Shown: positions 33,944 through 42,331 of the stretch, piece by piece
Numbering within the stretch: position 1 is the stretch's first letter
Layout of the letters: each line of letters begins with the position of its first letter
From: CAZGUG01 sp964529035
Lineage (GTDB): Bacteria; Bacillota; Clostridia; Ch29
Assembly (NCBI GenBank): GCA_964529035.1
Contig: CAZGUG010000002.1
Span: 1-64,000 of the forward strand
DNA: 64,000 nt
Reading direction: 5' to 3'
Program-made: the position numbers and the translations under genes
The notes under the pieces: generated by a model
Seen by the model: the letters and a program-made list of their open reading frames with translations, nothing else
The model's database searches: none
Told to the model about the DNA's origin: nothing

Positions 33944-34589
33944 ACTTGGTAAATGGAAAAAACACATGGTACTGGCAACCGCGATTGCAGCCTTATTATT
34001 CGTGTATCACCAGTATTATCTTTCACCGCTGCTTACGGAATATTCAGCGATAAGCGAATCGGTGCGCGAAAGTGAAGAAAAGCTGGACAGCCTTATGGAA
34101 ACCGAGCGGGAAATAGACTTGCTGCTGGCTGATACAGAAGAACTGCAGTCGTATATTAACGCCCTGGAAATTCTGGTACCATCCAACTGCCGGGTTCCTG
34201 AAATTGTAACGCAGTTGGAAGCCTGTTCCTACAAATCCGGTACTGTACTGCAAAATATTGTGTTTGATTCCTTTGTTCTGCCTGACGGTGAAGAAAAGCA
34301 GCAGAGTGGTTATATTCAGCTTCCGATGCATATTTTCATTACGGGCAGCTATGAGAATATAATATTTTTTCTGCAGGAAATTGAAAACTCGGACAGGCTA
34401 TACAATGTTACGGGGTTCAGTCTGTTCAATAATGGATCAGGAGCCGGCGGCAGGTTGGGAATGAGTATTGATTTGTGCGCTTACGCGCTGCAGGCCGGCG
34501 GAAAACCGAAAGAAACGTCTGCAAGCTATGACTTTGTGGAAGAGACAAGCGGCAGGGACAACCCTTTCATACCGGTTGACAGCGAATAG
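33933..34589 (+). CDS. pilO: PilO-like pilus assembly protein
   Basis: The 218-residue protein has a single N-terminal membrane helix (HMVLATAIAALLFVYHQYYL), a coiled coil (SESVRESEEKLDSLMETERE) and a ferredoxin-like domain (VPEIVTQLEACSYKSGTVLQ, IQLPMHIFITGSYENIIFFL), the plan of PilO. It would pair with the PilN part of the upstream fusion to connect the cytoplasmic ATPase platform to the outside. ATG 33933 has GGGGGTGAAG upstream and overlaps the pilMN stop by 11 bases. A terminator follows, so it is the last gene of the operon. Confidence 0.88.
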   Translation: MKTELGKWKKHMVLATAIAALLFVYHQYYLSPLLTEYSAISESVRESEEKLDSLMETEREIDLLLADTEELQSYINALEILVPSNCRVPEIVTQLEACSYKSGTVLQNIVFDSFVLPDGEEKQQSGYIQLPMHIFITGSYENIIFFLQEIENSDRLYNVTGFSLFNNGSGAGGRLGMSIDLCAYALQAGGKPKETSASYDFVEETSGRDNPFIPVDSE

Positions 34590-34630
34590 ATGTGTGAAAG
34601 GGGACGGGTCCCTACAAGTTACATTTCAAG

Positions 34631-34654
34631 ACGGCTGTCAAAAAAGCCGTTTTT
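34631..34654 (+). terminator. Terminator of the pilus operon
   Basis: ACGGCT pairs with AGCCGT around GTCAAAAA and runs into TTTTG. It lies 42 bases after the pilO stop. Confidence 0.85.
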
Positions 34655-34722
34655 GTTTATTATTTATATAACAGGTTTGATATAATAACTTGTGAGAATT
34701 AATGAGAGAAGGCAAACGGGTA

Positions 34723-35535
34723 ATGAAGAAAAATACGGTAAGAACAACAAAGATAAATATGACAGGTAAACCGCCTTTGATATGCGTTCCCATAATTTCA
34801 GAAGATGTCGGGGGATTAATGGAGCAGGCGGAAGCGGCACTTAAGTATGGTGCCGACTTGATAGAGTGGAGAGCGGACGGTTTCGAGTGGTCCCGGCCCG
34901 AGCCGGTTTTAAGCACTGTGATGAAGCAGTTGAAAAACGCTGCAGGCGGTAAGCCGGTTGTTTTTACCTGTAGAATCAATCGCGAAGGTGGAATAACAAG
35001 CATCCCGGAGGATATGAGACTGCAGCTTATAGAAAGGGCAGTGGAGACGGAATTCGTTGATATTGTGGACATCGAGCTGTCTGTCGGACCGAATGTCATA
35101 AAGAGGTTTAAAAAGGCGGTGTTAAGGAATGATAAGAAGCTGATTTTGTCATTTCATGATTTTAAAGACATGCCGAAAGAACGCACAATATTGGACAGGC
35201 TGGAAGAGGCCCAGAGGCTGGGAGCGGATATCGCAAAGGCCGCAGTAACAACCCGCGACCCCAAAGACATGATAAGCCTGTTTAATACCGTATACAGGGC
35301 AAAAACCGGGAGGGTGGGCATACCGATTGCGGTTATGGATATGGGACGTTTTGGACCTTTAAGCAGAGCGGCGTTAGGATTTTTCGGTTCGGATATGGTC
35401 TATGCTTCAGGAAGTGTATGCTCGGCTCCCGGCCAGATATCGGTTGGTGAACTGCGCTCTGTCTGGAAGTGCCTGTATAAGAACTGCGATGGGAGGGACC
35501 CGGATGATTGTAGTAATGAACGCCCATGCCGGTAA
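34723..35535 (+). CDS. aroD: 3-dehydroquinate dehydratase, type I
   Basis: The protein of about 270 residues dehydrates 3-dehydroquinate to 3-dehydroshikimate, step three of the shikimate pathway. The type I (Schiff base) enzyme is indicated by the TIM-barrel motifs LIEWRADGFEW, VVFTCRINREGG, the catalytic His in LILSFHDFKDMP and the Schiff-base Lys in ADIAKAAVTTRDP. The end, FGPLSRAALGFFGSDMVYA, is also typical. A TATAAT (34681-34686) lies close upstream, which favours ATG 34723 over 34702. The DAHP synthase gene starts inside its 3' end. Confidence 0.93.
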   Translation: MKKNTVRTTKINMTGKPPLICVPIISEDVGGLMEQAEAALKYGADLIEWRADGFEWSRPEPVLSTVMKQLKNAAGGKPVVFTCRINREGGITSIPEDMRLQLIERAVETEFVDIVDIELSVGPNVIKRFKKAVLRNDKKLILSFHDFKDMPKERTILDRLEEAQRLGADIAKAAVTTRDPKDMISLFNTVYRAKTGRVGIPIAVMDMGRFGPLSRAALGFFGSDMVYASGSVCSAPGQISVGELRSVWKCLYKNCDGRDPDDCSNERPCR

Positions 35536-36517
35536 CCAGGAAAGGGACAGGATATTGAAACTGGCTGAGGATATGGGACTCAAATACCAGGTATATGGTT
35601 TGAAAAACAGCAGTGTTATTGCCATAGAGGGTGATGAAAAAAGTAGCAAAATACAGCAGTTTGAAGCCTGTGACGGTGTTGATAGAGTTGTGGCTGTCAC
35701 CCATCCGTTCAAACTTGCCAGCAGGGATGTCGTTGGGCGTTCAACTGTTATAAAGGTCAACGGGGTAGAGATAGGTGGCGGCAGTATTGTGGTTATGGCG
35801 GGTCCCTGTGCTGTTGAAGGAAGGCAGTTAATAAATAGCACTGCACTGTCTGTCGGTAAAGCAGGGGCGGCGATTTTGCGAGGGGGAGCCTTCAAGCCCC
35901 GTACTTCGCCCTACAGTTTCCAGGGTCTTGGAGAAGAAGGGCTGATATATCTCAGGGAGGCGGGCAGGCTCTGCGGCATGCCGGTGGTTTCGGAGGTATT
36001 GGCCCCGGAGGATGTGGAGCTTGCGGCAAAATACACGGATATACTTCAGATAGGCTCAAGAAATGCCCAGAACTACCCGCTGCTTAGGGAAGTTGGGAAG
36101 TCAAAAATGCCGGTACTTTTGAAAAGGGGAATGATGAATACCATAGAAGAATGGATTATGTCGGCGGAATACATACTCTCTGAAGGCAACTGCAGCGTTA
36201 TTCTGTGTGAGAGGGGAATAAGAACCTTTGAAAGGTATACAAGAAATACTTTGGACTTGAGCGCAGTGGCCGTGGTGAAAAAATTAAGCCACCTTCCGGT
36301 TATAGTAGACCCGAGCCACGGTACCGGTCATTGGAGTTATGTTGAGCCGATGGCCTTGGCGGCGGTTGCAGCCGGAGCCGACGGACTATTGATAGAAGTC
36401 CACCCCGAACCCCACAAAGCCCTTTCGGACGGCCACCAGTCTTTGAATATAGACAGGTTTGGGTTGTTGATGGAAAAACTTGCTCCGGTGGCACTGGCGA
36501 TAGGCAGAAAAATCTGA
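35504..36517 (+). CDS. aroF: 3-deoxy-7-phosphoheptulonate (DAHP) synthase, AroA-I-beta type
   Basis: The 337-residue enzyme joins phosphoenolpyruvate and erythrose 4-phosphate, the first step of aromatic amino acid synthesis. The N-terminal 75 residues form a ferredoxin-like regulatory domain (MIVVMNAHAGNQERDRILKL). The TIM barrel has the motifs MAGPCAVEG, GGAFKPRTSPYSFQGLGEEG, IGSRNAQNYPLLRE, LKRGMMNTIEEWIMSAEYIL and VIVDPSHGTGH. Feedback control by aromatic amino acids through the N-terminal domain is known for this type. Start ATG 35504 (GGGAGGG upstream) overlaps the aroD end by 32 bases. Confidence 0.93.
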   Translation: MIVVMNAHAGNQERDRILKLAEDMGLKYQVYGLKNSSVIAIEGDEKSSKIQQFEACDGVDRVVAVTHPFKLASRDVVGRSTVIKVNGVEIGGGSIVVMAGPCAVEGRQLINSTALSVGKAGAAILRGGAFKPRTSPYSFQGLGEEGLIYLREAGRLCGMPVVSEVLAPEDVELAAKYTDILQIGSRNAQNYPLLREVGKSKMPVLLKRGMMNTIEEWIMSAEYILSEGNCSVILCERGIRTFERYTRNTLDLSAVAVVKKLSHLPVIVDPSHGTGHWSYVEPMALAAVAAGADGLLIEVHPEPHKALSDGHQSLNIDRFGLLMEKLAPVALAIGRKI

Positions 36518-36567
36518 AAGTATAATCGAAAAATACTGTAATAAGAATTAGGAGATGTTAATGCGTT

Positions 36568-38202
36568 ATGCTGGGAGAGAATATTATTCTGATTGGCATG
36601 CCCGGTTCAGGCAAAACTACTGTGGGAAAGGATTTGGCAAAACAGCTGGGCATGCCGTTTATTGATACGGATACTTTAATTGAACAGATAAGCGGCATGC
36701 CGATACCTGAAATATTTGCCGGTACCGGCGAAGAGAATTTCAGGTCAATTGAACGGGAAGCCATAAAGAAAATAGCAAAAATGCGAAACATTGTTGTGGC
36801 TACCGGTGGAGGTTCATGGTGCGATATAAAAAACCGCAGAAACCTGGTTAATGGAGGAAGGGTTTTCTTCCTTGACTGTCGGTTGGAAGAATTGTGGAAC
36901 AGGCTGAATAACAGCCATACAACAAGGCCTCTGCTGTCAGAGGGGTTTGCCGGACTTGAAAGACTACACAAAATACGCCGGGGCTCCTACCTTCGTGCCC
37001 AACATATAATTGATACGTATCAAAAGACACCGGGGGAGGTTGCGGAAAGCATAGCAGCATATTATAAAAATGAATACAAAAAAAGCAGCCCTTCCATCAT
37101 ATATAACCGAAAGGTCACAGTTGGTTCCGAAGACTGTGAATTTTTCGCGGGCATTGGTATACTGGACAGATTGGGCGGCTTTTTGAAAGGAAGGTATAGT
37201 GCCAAAGGTACAGCACCTAAACTGCTTATTGTAACAAATCCCTATGTTAATGCGTTATGCGGCGGCCGTATTATTGAATGCCTGGAAAGTTTCGGTTTTA
37301 CAGCCGGTGTATTTGTTGTACCTGAAGGAGAGGCTTATAAAACGACCGAATGGGTACAAAAAATATACAGTCATCTTGTGAGTTTTGATTACGACAGGGG
37401 CGATGTAGTGCTTGCGCTGGGTGGAGGTGTAATCGGTGACCTTGCAGGGTTTGCTGCAGCTACCTATATGCGCGGTATGGCGCTTGTGCAGCTGCCCACA
37501 ACCCTTCTGGCACAGGTTGACAGCAGTATAGGCGGCAAAACAGCGGTTAATTTACCGGAGGGGAAAAACCTGGTCGGAGCATTCCACCAGCCGGAAATGG
37601 TAGTATCGGATACCTGTTTACTAAAACACCTGTCAGAAAAGGACTACAGGCAGGGGCTTGCAGAGTGCGTAAAATACGGGCTTATAGATAATAAGGGGTT
37701 CTTTGAATTCCTGGAACAAAACCAATCCGACATTAGAAACAGGCAGCCGCAAACACTGGGTATCATGACGGCCAAGTGCTGTGATATTAAGACGGATATT
37801 GTCCGAGAAGACGAGAAGGAACGCGGAGTACGGGCGATTCTCAACCTGGGACATACCGTGGGGCATGCCCTTGAAGCGGCGGCCGGGTACGGCAGCATCG
37901 GACACGGAGATGCGGTTGCACTGGGTATAAGGGTGAAGGTATATATCAGCCTGAAAATGGGTTTTATGAACAAAAGGGATTATGACAGGGTGCTGGGCAT
38001 GCTGGAGGGCTTCGAATTTCCTGCGGAGGCAGACGTTTTACCTGACAGTGTAATGGTATTCATTACCAGGGACAAAAAGAAAAAAAGGGGCAGGATCTGG
38101 TTTGTCATGCCAAAGGGCATAGGCGGTGCGGAGCTTGTCCCGGATATACCTGAGAGGCTGCTTATGGAAGGGTTGGGGACCATAGGCATAAAACAGAGGT
38201 GA
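36568..38202 (+). CDS. aroKB: Bifunctional shikimate kinase / 3-dehydroquinate synthase fusion
   Basis: The 544-residue protein joins two shikimate-pathway enzymes. Residues 1-165 are shikimate kinase: Walker A GMPGSGKT (10-17), the shikimate-binding DTDTLIE and VATGGGSW, and the lid Arg (TTRPLL). From about 175 comes 3-dehydroquinate synthase: PEGEAYKTTEWVQKIY, LALGGGVIGDLAGFAAATYM, PTTLLAQVDSSIGGKTAVNL, the metal ligands in LNLGHTVGHALE and GHGDAVALG. The two steps are not consecutive (kinase is step five, synthase step two). An order of kinase first is found as a fusion in some clostridia. AGGAGA lies upstream of ATG 36568; aroE follows after 6 bp. Confidence 0.95.
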   Translation: MLGENIILIGMPGSGKTTVGKDLAKQLGMPFIDTDTLIEQISGMPIPEIFAGTGEENFRSIEREAIKKIAKMRNIVVATGGGSWCDIKNRRNLVNGGRVFFLDCRLEELWNRLNNSHTTRPLLSEGFAGLERLHKIRRGSYLRAQHIIDTYQKTPGEVAESIAAYYKNEYKKSSPSIIYNRKVTVGSEDCEFFAGIGILDRLGGFLKGRYSAKGTAPKLLIVTNPYVNALCGGRIIECLESFGFTAGVFVVPEGEAYKTTEWVQKIYSHLVSFDYDRGDVVLALGGGVIGDLAGFAAATYMRGMALVQLPTTLLAQVDSSIGGKTAVNLPEGKNLVGAFHQPEMVVSDTCLLKHLSEKDYRQGLAECVKYGLIDNKGFFEFLEQNQSDIRNRQPQTLGIMTAKCCDIKTDIVREDEKERGVRAILNLGHTVGHALEAAAGYGSIGHGDAVALGIRVKVYISLKMGFMNKRDYDRVLGMLEGFEFPAEADVLPDSVMVFITRDKKKKRGRIWFVMPKGIGGAELVPDIPERLLMEGLGTIGIKQR

Positions 38203-38208
38203 ATTAAC

Positions 38209-39066
38209 ATGAACGGAATAAACACCGAAACAAAGCTGGTGGGGCTGCTGGGGTACCCATTATCCCACAGCCGCTCGGCGCAGATGCAAAACCATGCATT
38301 TAAATATTCGGGCCTGAATTTCTTATATCTTCCTATGGAGGTGGAGGAAGACGACCTCAAAGCTGTGGTGAATGGAATTAGAAGAATGAACTTTGCAGGG
38401 TTTAACGTGACTATTCCATACAAAACAAAGATAATGGAATACATTGACGAACTTGACGATTTGGCAGGGGTTATCGGTTCGGTAAACACCGCGGTGGTCA
38501 GGGAAAAATGTATAAAGGGTTACAACACCGATGGGGAAGGCTTTGTCCGCGGACTGGCCGAAACCGCAGGGTTATCGGTTAAGGGAAAGCAGGTGGTTGT
38601 ACTGGGCAGCGGTGGTGCAGCCAGGGCTGTCACTATGACTCTTGCGGCACGGGGTGTGGACAGGCTTTTTATATGCAACAGGACCCGGGAAAAGGCAGAT
38701 GGGTTAAGTCGTGAGATCAACGAAAAGATAAAAAACTGTGCAGCTGTTATTCCAATGGAAACAGAGGCTGTGAAAAAAGCGCTTAAGGGTACCGAAATAT
38801 TAATAAATACGACCAGTATCGGCATGTATCCCAACCGGCAGCAAACGCCAATAGATATTGGACTGGTTGACAGCGGCACCGTGGTTTGCGATATTGTATA
38901 CAATCCGGTACGAACCAGGCTGCTGTCCGAGGCATCACAAAAAGGCTGCGTCACTGTTGACGGGATCGGGATGCTGGTGAATCAGGGAGCCGAAGCCTTT
39001 AAACTGTGGACAGGACTAAAAGCCCCGGTAAAGGAAATGTATAGGGTGCTTGCAAATGAAGGTTAA
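38209..39066 (+). CDS. aroE: Shikimate dehydrogenase
   Basis: The 285-residue enzyme reduces 3-dehydroshikimate to shikimate with NADPH. Signature motifs are the shikimate site GYPLSHSRSAQMQN, the catalytic Lys in NVTIPYKTKIME, GSVNTAV, YNTDGEGF and the dinucleotide motif VVLGSGGAARAVTM followed by ICNRTREKAD. The C-terminal LVNQGAEAFKLWTG helix is present. GAGGTG precedes ATG 38209. With aroD, aroF and aroKB it completes the route from PEP/E4P to shikimate 3-phosphate in one operon. Confidence 0.95.
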   Translation: MNGINTETKLVGLLGYPLSHSRSAQMQNHAFKYSGLNFLYLPMEVEEDDLKAVVNGIRRMNFAGFNVTIPYKTKIMEYIDELDDLAGVIGSVNTAVVREKCIKGYNTDGEGFVRGLAETAGLSVKGKQVVVLGSGGAARAVTMTLAARGVDRLFICNRTREKADGLSREINEKIKNCAAVIPMETEAVKKALKGTEILINTTSIGMYPNRQQTPIDIGLVDSGTVVCDIVYNPVRTRLLSEASQKGCVTVDGIGMLVNQGAEAFKLWTGLKAPVKEMYRVLANEG

Positions 39067-39112
39067 ACGAATTTAAGGCTGATGCAGCAAATACAAAAAA
39101 GGATGTGGTTGG

Positions 39113-39973
39113 ATGGGAATACGGTTCGGACCGGCGGGCAATTCACTGTCTTTTTATCAGCAGGGATATAAATCATCGGTGGAGGCACCGGGTTGGCTGG
39201 CGAAAAGGGGGCTTTCGGCCTATGAATACTCGTGCACCAAGGGAGTTAAGATTAAGGAGGATACGGCGGCAAGAATCGGCGAAGAGGCCTATAAGAACGA
39301 CATAGCCCTCAGCATACACGCCCCATATTTTGTGAATATGGCCAGCAGTGACCCGAAAAAAAGGCGCAAATCGACCGAGTACATATTGCAGAGCATGCAG
39401 GCGGCACGGTGGATGGGTGCAAAACGGGTGGTTTTTCATCCCGGGTCCTGCGGTAAAACCGAAAGGAAAATGGCTTTGGCCACAGCAATGGAAACCCTGA
39501 AGCGTACCATAGAAGAAGCGGACAGGTGCGGCTTCGGAGATATTGTGCTTTGTCCGGAAACGCTGGGCAAGAAAAACCAGCTGGGCAGCCTGGATGAGGT
39601 ACTGGAAATGTGCCTGCTGGATAAAAGGCTGATGCCTGCGGTAGACTTCGGACACATTCACGCCTATACCGGTGGAGGGCTGAATAGCAGCAGCGAATAT
39701 GCAGCGGTTGTGGAATCAATAGAAAATGTGCTTGGATGGCAATACGTCAAAAGCCTTCATGTGCATTTTAGCAGGGTGGAATATACAAAAGGCGGCGAAA
39801 AAAAACACTGGACATTCGCGGATACGCAGTACGGCCCTGAATTTGAACCACTTGCAAGAGTATTGGCAAAAAAGAAAATGGAGCCGGTTATCATCTGCGA
39901 ATCCCGCGGTACCATGGCGGAGGATGCCTGTGAAATGAAAGAAATATTTGAAAGGATGCGTAAAGAAATGTGA
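39113..39973 (+). CDS. Endonuclease IV-like TIM-barrel protein
   Basis: The 286-residue protein has the Xylose-isomerase-like TIM barrel of the AP endonuclease 2 (endonuclease IV) family: SIHAPYFVNMAS, VFHPGSCGK, VLCPETLGKKNQLGSLDEVL, the metal-ligand motif PAVDFGHIHAY, LHVHFSRVEYTKGGEKKHWT and the C-terminal VIICESRGT. The ligands needed for the trinuclear zinc site are mostly present, so a DNA-repair or sugar-phosphate activity is possible. It is shorter at the N-terminus than canonical Nfo and the family contains many members of unproven function. GGATGTGG is upstream. Confidence 0.88.
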   Translation: MGIRFGPAGNSLSFYQQGYKSSVEAPGWLAKRGLSAYEYSCTKGVKIKEDTAARIGEEAYKNDIALSIHAPYFVNMASSDPKKRRKSTEYILQSMQAARWMGAKRVVFHPGSCGKTERKMALATAMETLKRTIEEADRCGFGDIVLCPETLGKKNQLGSLDEVLEMCLLDKRLMPAVDFGHIHAYTGGGLNSSSEYAAVVESIENVLGWQYVKSLHVHFSRVEYTKGGEKKHWTFADTQYGPEFEPLARVLAKKKMEPVIICESRGTMAEDACEMKEIFERMRKEM

Positions 39974-40060
39974 TTTTGCTATTAATAGGTTGAATATTAT
40001 GGTAATATAAAGAGGGGAAATTTATAAATACCGAAAAACCCGGGTGCAGGGGGAGTATTG

Positions 40061-41128
40061 TTGGACAAAAGGCATAACAGGGTAAAAAATTTACTTGCTG
40101 AAGAAGAGCTTGACGGAATATTGGTCTTAAGTCCCGCAAACAGAAGATATTTAAGCGGATTTACCGGTACAGCGGGATGTCTGCTGATTACGAATGCAGT
40201 TTATCTGATTCTTGCGGATTCCAGATATACCGAGCAGGCGAAGAAGCAGTGCTCCCGTTTTAAGGTAATACAGATTCAGGAGAATATATGGGACAGCCTT
40301 AATGGTGTCCTGAAGGATTATAAAGTGAAAAATGTCGGCTTTGAGGACGGGTTTGTAACGTGCCGGCAGTACGGCAGGATGACAGAAAAACTTGACGGTG
40401 CCTATCTTGTACCGCTTGGAGACAGACTGGACAAAATCAGGATGGTTAAAGACCGGGAAGAGATTGAGAATATAAGGACGGCTGCCAGAATCTGCGAGCG
40501 TGCTCTTTTGCATGTTAAGCCTCTTGTTAAGCCCGGGACGGTGGAAAAGGATATTTCGCTTGAACTGGAGTTTTATATAAGAAGGGCCGGCTGCAGCGGG
40601 CCCGCCTTCGAATTTATTGTGGCGTCCGGTCCGAGATCCGCTCTTCCACACGGGACAGCCGGCTCTAGAAGGATAAGGGACGGGGATTTGGTTGTTATAG
40701 ATTTAGGAGGGAAATACAACGGCTATTGTTCTGATATGACAAGGACCTTTGTGGTAGGAAGGCCAAATCCAAAACAAAAAGAGATATATGATACGGTTTT
40801 AATTGCACAAACCCTTGCCCTTAACGGGATTAAGGCCGGTATGACAGCAAGCGGGGCAGACGGAATAGCAAGGGAAATAATAGAAAGGGCCGGGTACGGC
40901 GAATACTTCGGGCACGGGCTTGGTCACGGGGTGGGGTTGCAGATACATGAAGCACCTACTTTGAACCAAAGATGCGATACTGTCCTTGAACCGGGAATGG
41001 TTGTTACGGTGGAACCGGGTATTTATGTTCCGGACTTTGGAGGAGTGCGCATAGAGGACCTGGTAATGGTTGCGGAAGACGGCATAGAGAATTTAAACAG
41101 TGCCGACAAGGAATTAACGTATTTTTAG
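40061..41128 (+). CDS. Xaa-Pro aminopeptidase/dipeptidase (M24 family)
   Basis: The protein of about 355 residues removes residues next to proline. The N-terminal creatinase-like domain (1-125: VLSPANRRYLSGFTG, LILADSRYTEQAKK) is followed by the pita-bread catalytic domain with the metal ligands in VVIDLGGKYNGYCSDMTRTF, HGLGHGVGLQIHE, VTVEPGIYVP and GVRIEDLV. This matches YqhT of Bacillus, which precedes efp as here. TTG 40061 is chosen since GGGGGAG (40049-40055) lies five bases upstream; TTG 40058 is the alternative. Confidence 0.93.
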   Translation: MDKRHNRVKNLLAEEELDGILVLSPANRRYLSGFTGTAGCLLITNAVYLILADSRYTEQAKKQCSRFKVIQIQENIWDSLNGVLKDYKVKNVGFEDGFVTCRQYGRMTEKLDGAYLVPLGDRLDKIRMVKDREEIENIRTAARICERALLHVKPLVKPGTVEKDISLELEFYIRRAGCSGPAFEFIVASGPRSALPHGTAGSRRIRDGDLVVIDLGGKYNGYCSDMTRTFVVGRPNPKQKEIYDTVLIAQTLALNGIKAGMTASGADGIAREIIERAGYGEYFGHGLGHGVGLQIHEAPTLNQRCDTVLEPGMVVTVEPGIYVPDFGGVRIEDLVMVAEDGIENLNSADKELTYF

Positions 41129-41165
41129 TATCTGATAGATATTATACATAACAGGAGGGAGAGAA

Positions 41166-41723
41166 ATGATTTCAGCAGGAGATTTCCGAAAAGGGATCAC
41201 CTTCGAGATGGACGGGCAGGTTTACCAGGTGCTGGATTTTCAGCATGTGAAGCCGGGTAAGGGAGCGGCATTTGTCAGGACAAAGTATAAAAACATTGTG
41301 ACCGGTGCTACCCAGGAAAGGGCTTTTAATCCGTCGGACAGGTTTCCGAAGGCCCATATAGAAACAAAGGAGATGCAGTACCTGTATGACGACGGCGACC
41401 TGTATTATTTCATGGACACACAGACCTTTGAGCAAATACCCCTAAGCAGGGATAAGGTGGAGGGCGCCATACTTTATATAAGGCCCAACGATATGGCGAC
41501 GGTTAGGTTTTACAAGGGAGATGCTTTCTCCGTTGAGCCCCCAAACTTCGTTACGCTGAAGGTTGTGGAAACAGAACCGGGTTTCAAGGGGGACACAGCC
41601 CAGAGCACATACAAACCTGCCAAGTTGGAAACCGGGGCGGTGGTACAGGTACCACTGTTTGTAGAAAACGGGGAAGTTATTAGGATAGATACCCGTACCG
41701 GGGAGTATATGTCAAGGGTTTAG
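41166..41723 (+). CDS. efp: Translation elongation factor P
   Basis: The 185-residue protein helps ribosomes through polyproline stretches. It has the three beta-barrel domains of EF-P: domain I with the tip loop [18 protein letters not shown], where the Lys (K of PGKGA) is the site modified in many species, domain II ([20 protein letters not shown]) and domain III with the signature [20 protein letters not shown]. The length is the usual one. GGAGGGAGAG precedes the ATG. It follows the M24 peptidase gene in the usual order. Confidence 0.97.
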   Translation: MISAGDFRKGITFEMDGQVYQVLDFQHVKPGKGAAFVRTKYKNIVTGATQERAFNPSDRFPKAHIETKEMQYLYDDGDLYYFMDTQTFEQIPLSRDKVEGAILYIRPNDMATVRFYKGDAFSVEPPNFVTLKVVETEPGFKGDTAQSTYKPAKLETGAVVQVPLFVENGEVIRIDTRTGEYMSRV

Positions 41724-41770
41724 GGTAATAATAGGAATAGCCAATTACAAATTAGAGGGAGGTTGGTAAA

Positions 41771-42202
41771 ATGAAATACCTATATGAAAGAGTTTCTTAC
41801 TTAAGGGGTCTTACGGACGGTCTGCAGATAAGCGAGGACACAAAGGAAGGAAAACTATTCATGCAAATTGTAGACGTGCTGGAAGAATTTGCTGATGCTG
41901 TGAACGAACTGGCTGAAGTCCATGATGAACTTGATGAATACGTGGAATGTATAGATGAAGACCTGGCAGAAGTTGAAGAAGAGGTCTTTGACGATTACTA
42001 CTACGACGACTATGAGGACTATGACGAGGGAGAAGAATTCGTTGAAGTGGAGTGTCCCCACTGCGATCATACGGTATTCGTGGAAGAAGAAGTTATTGAA
42101 GACAATGACGCCGATATAATCTGCCCCAACTGTCACGAGCCAATCTACCTGGAATTTGAGGAAGAAGAGGACGACGATGACGAAGAGGACGATGAAGAAT
42201 AA
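41771..42202 (+). CDS. Acidic CD1247-type protein with zinc ribbon
   Basis: The 143-residue protein starts with a helical domain (KYLYERVSYLRGLTDGLQIS, conserved in clostridial proteins annotated by the CD1247 N-terminal domain) and continues in an extremely acidic region rich in Glu, Asp and Tyr. A zinc ribbon follows (CPHC...CPNC, about residues 94-124), and the tail is almost only Glu/Asp. It is conserved next to efp and spoIIIA in clostridia. The role is not known; the acidic tail could mimic nucleic acid or bind a basic partner, which is inference. GAGGGAGG is upstream. Confidence 0.85.
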   Translation: MKYLYERVSYLRGLTDGLQISEDTKEGKLFMQIVDVLEEFADAVNELAEVHDELDEYVECIDEDLAEVEEEVFDDYYYDDYEDYDEGEEFVEVECPHCDHTVFVEEEVIEDNDADIICPNCHEPIYLEFEEEEDDDDEEDDEE

Positions 42203-42211
42203 GAAACGATA

Positions 42212-42248
42212 AAAAAAGAACGGTGCCTGGAATGCACCGTTTTTTTTT
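42212..42248 (+). terminator. Terminator before spoIIIA
   Basis: AACGGTGC pairs with GCACCGTT around CTGGAAT and ends in a run of eight T. It separates efp and the acidic protein from the spoIIIA operon. Confidence 0.92.
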
Positions 42249-42331
42249 GCGCAAAATCCCGAATCAAATTTAAGACATATTGTGAGCGGAGTATAAATAT
42301 TAATTATATAGGAAAGGGGGACAGGTCTGTT

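Noticed and set aside
42249..42331. SigE promoter for spoIIIAA
   Set aside because: Several ATA-rich hexamers are present, but none has -35 and -10 elements at the right distance.
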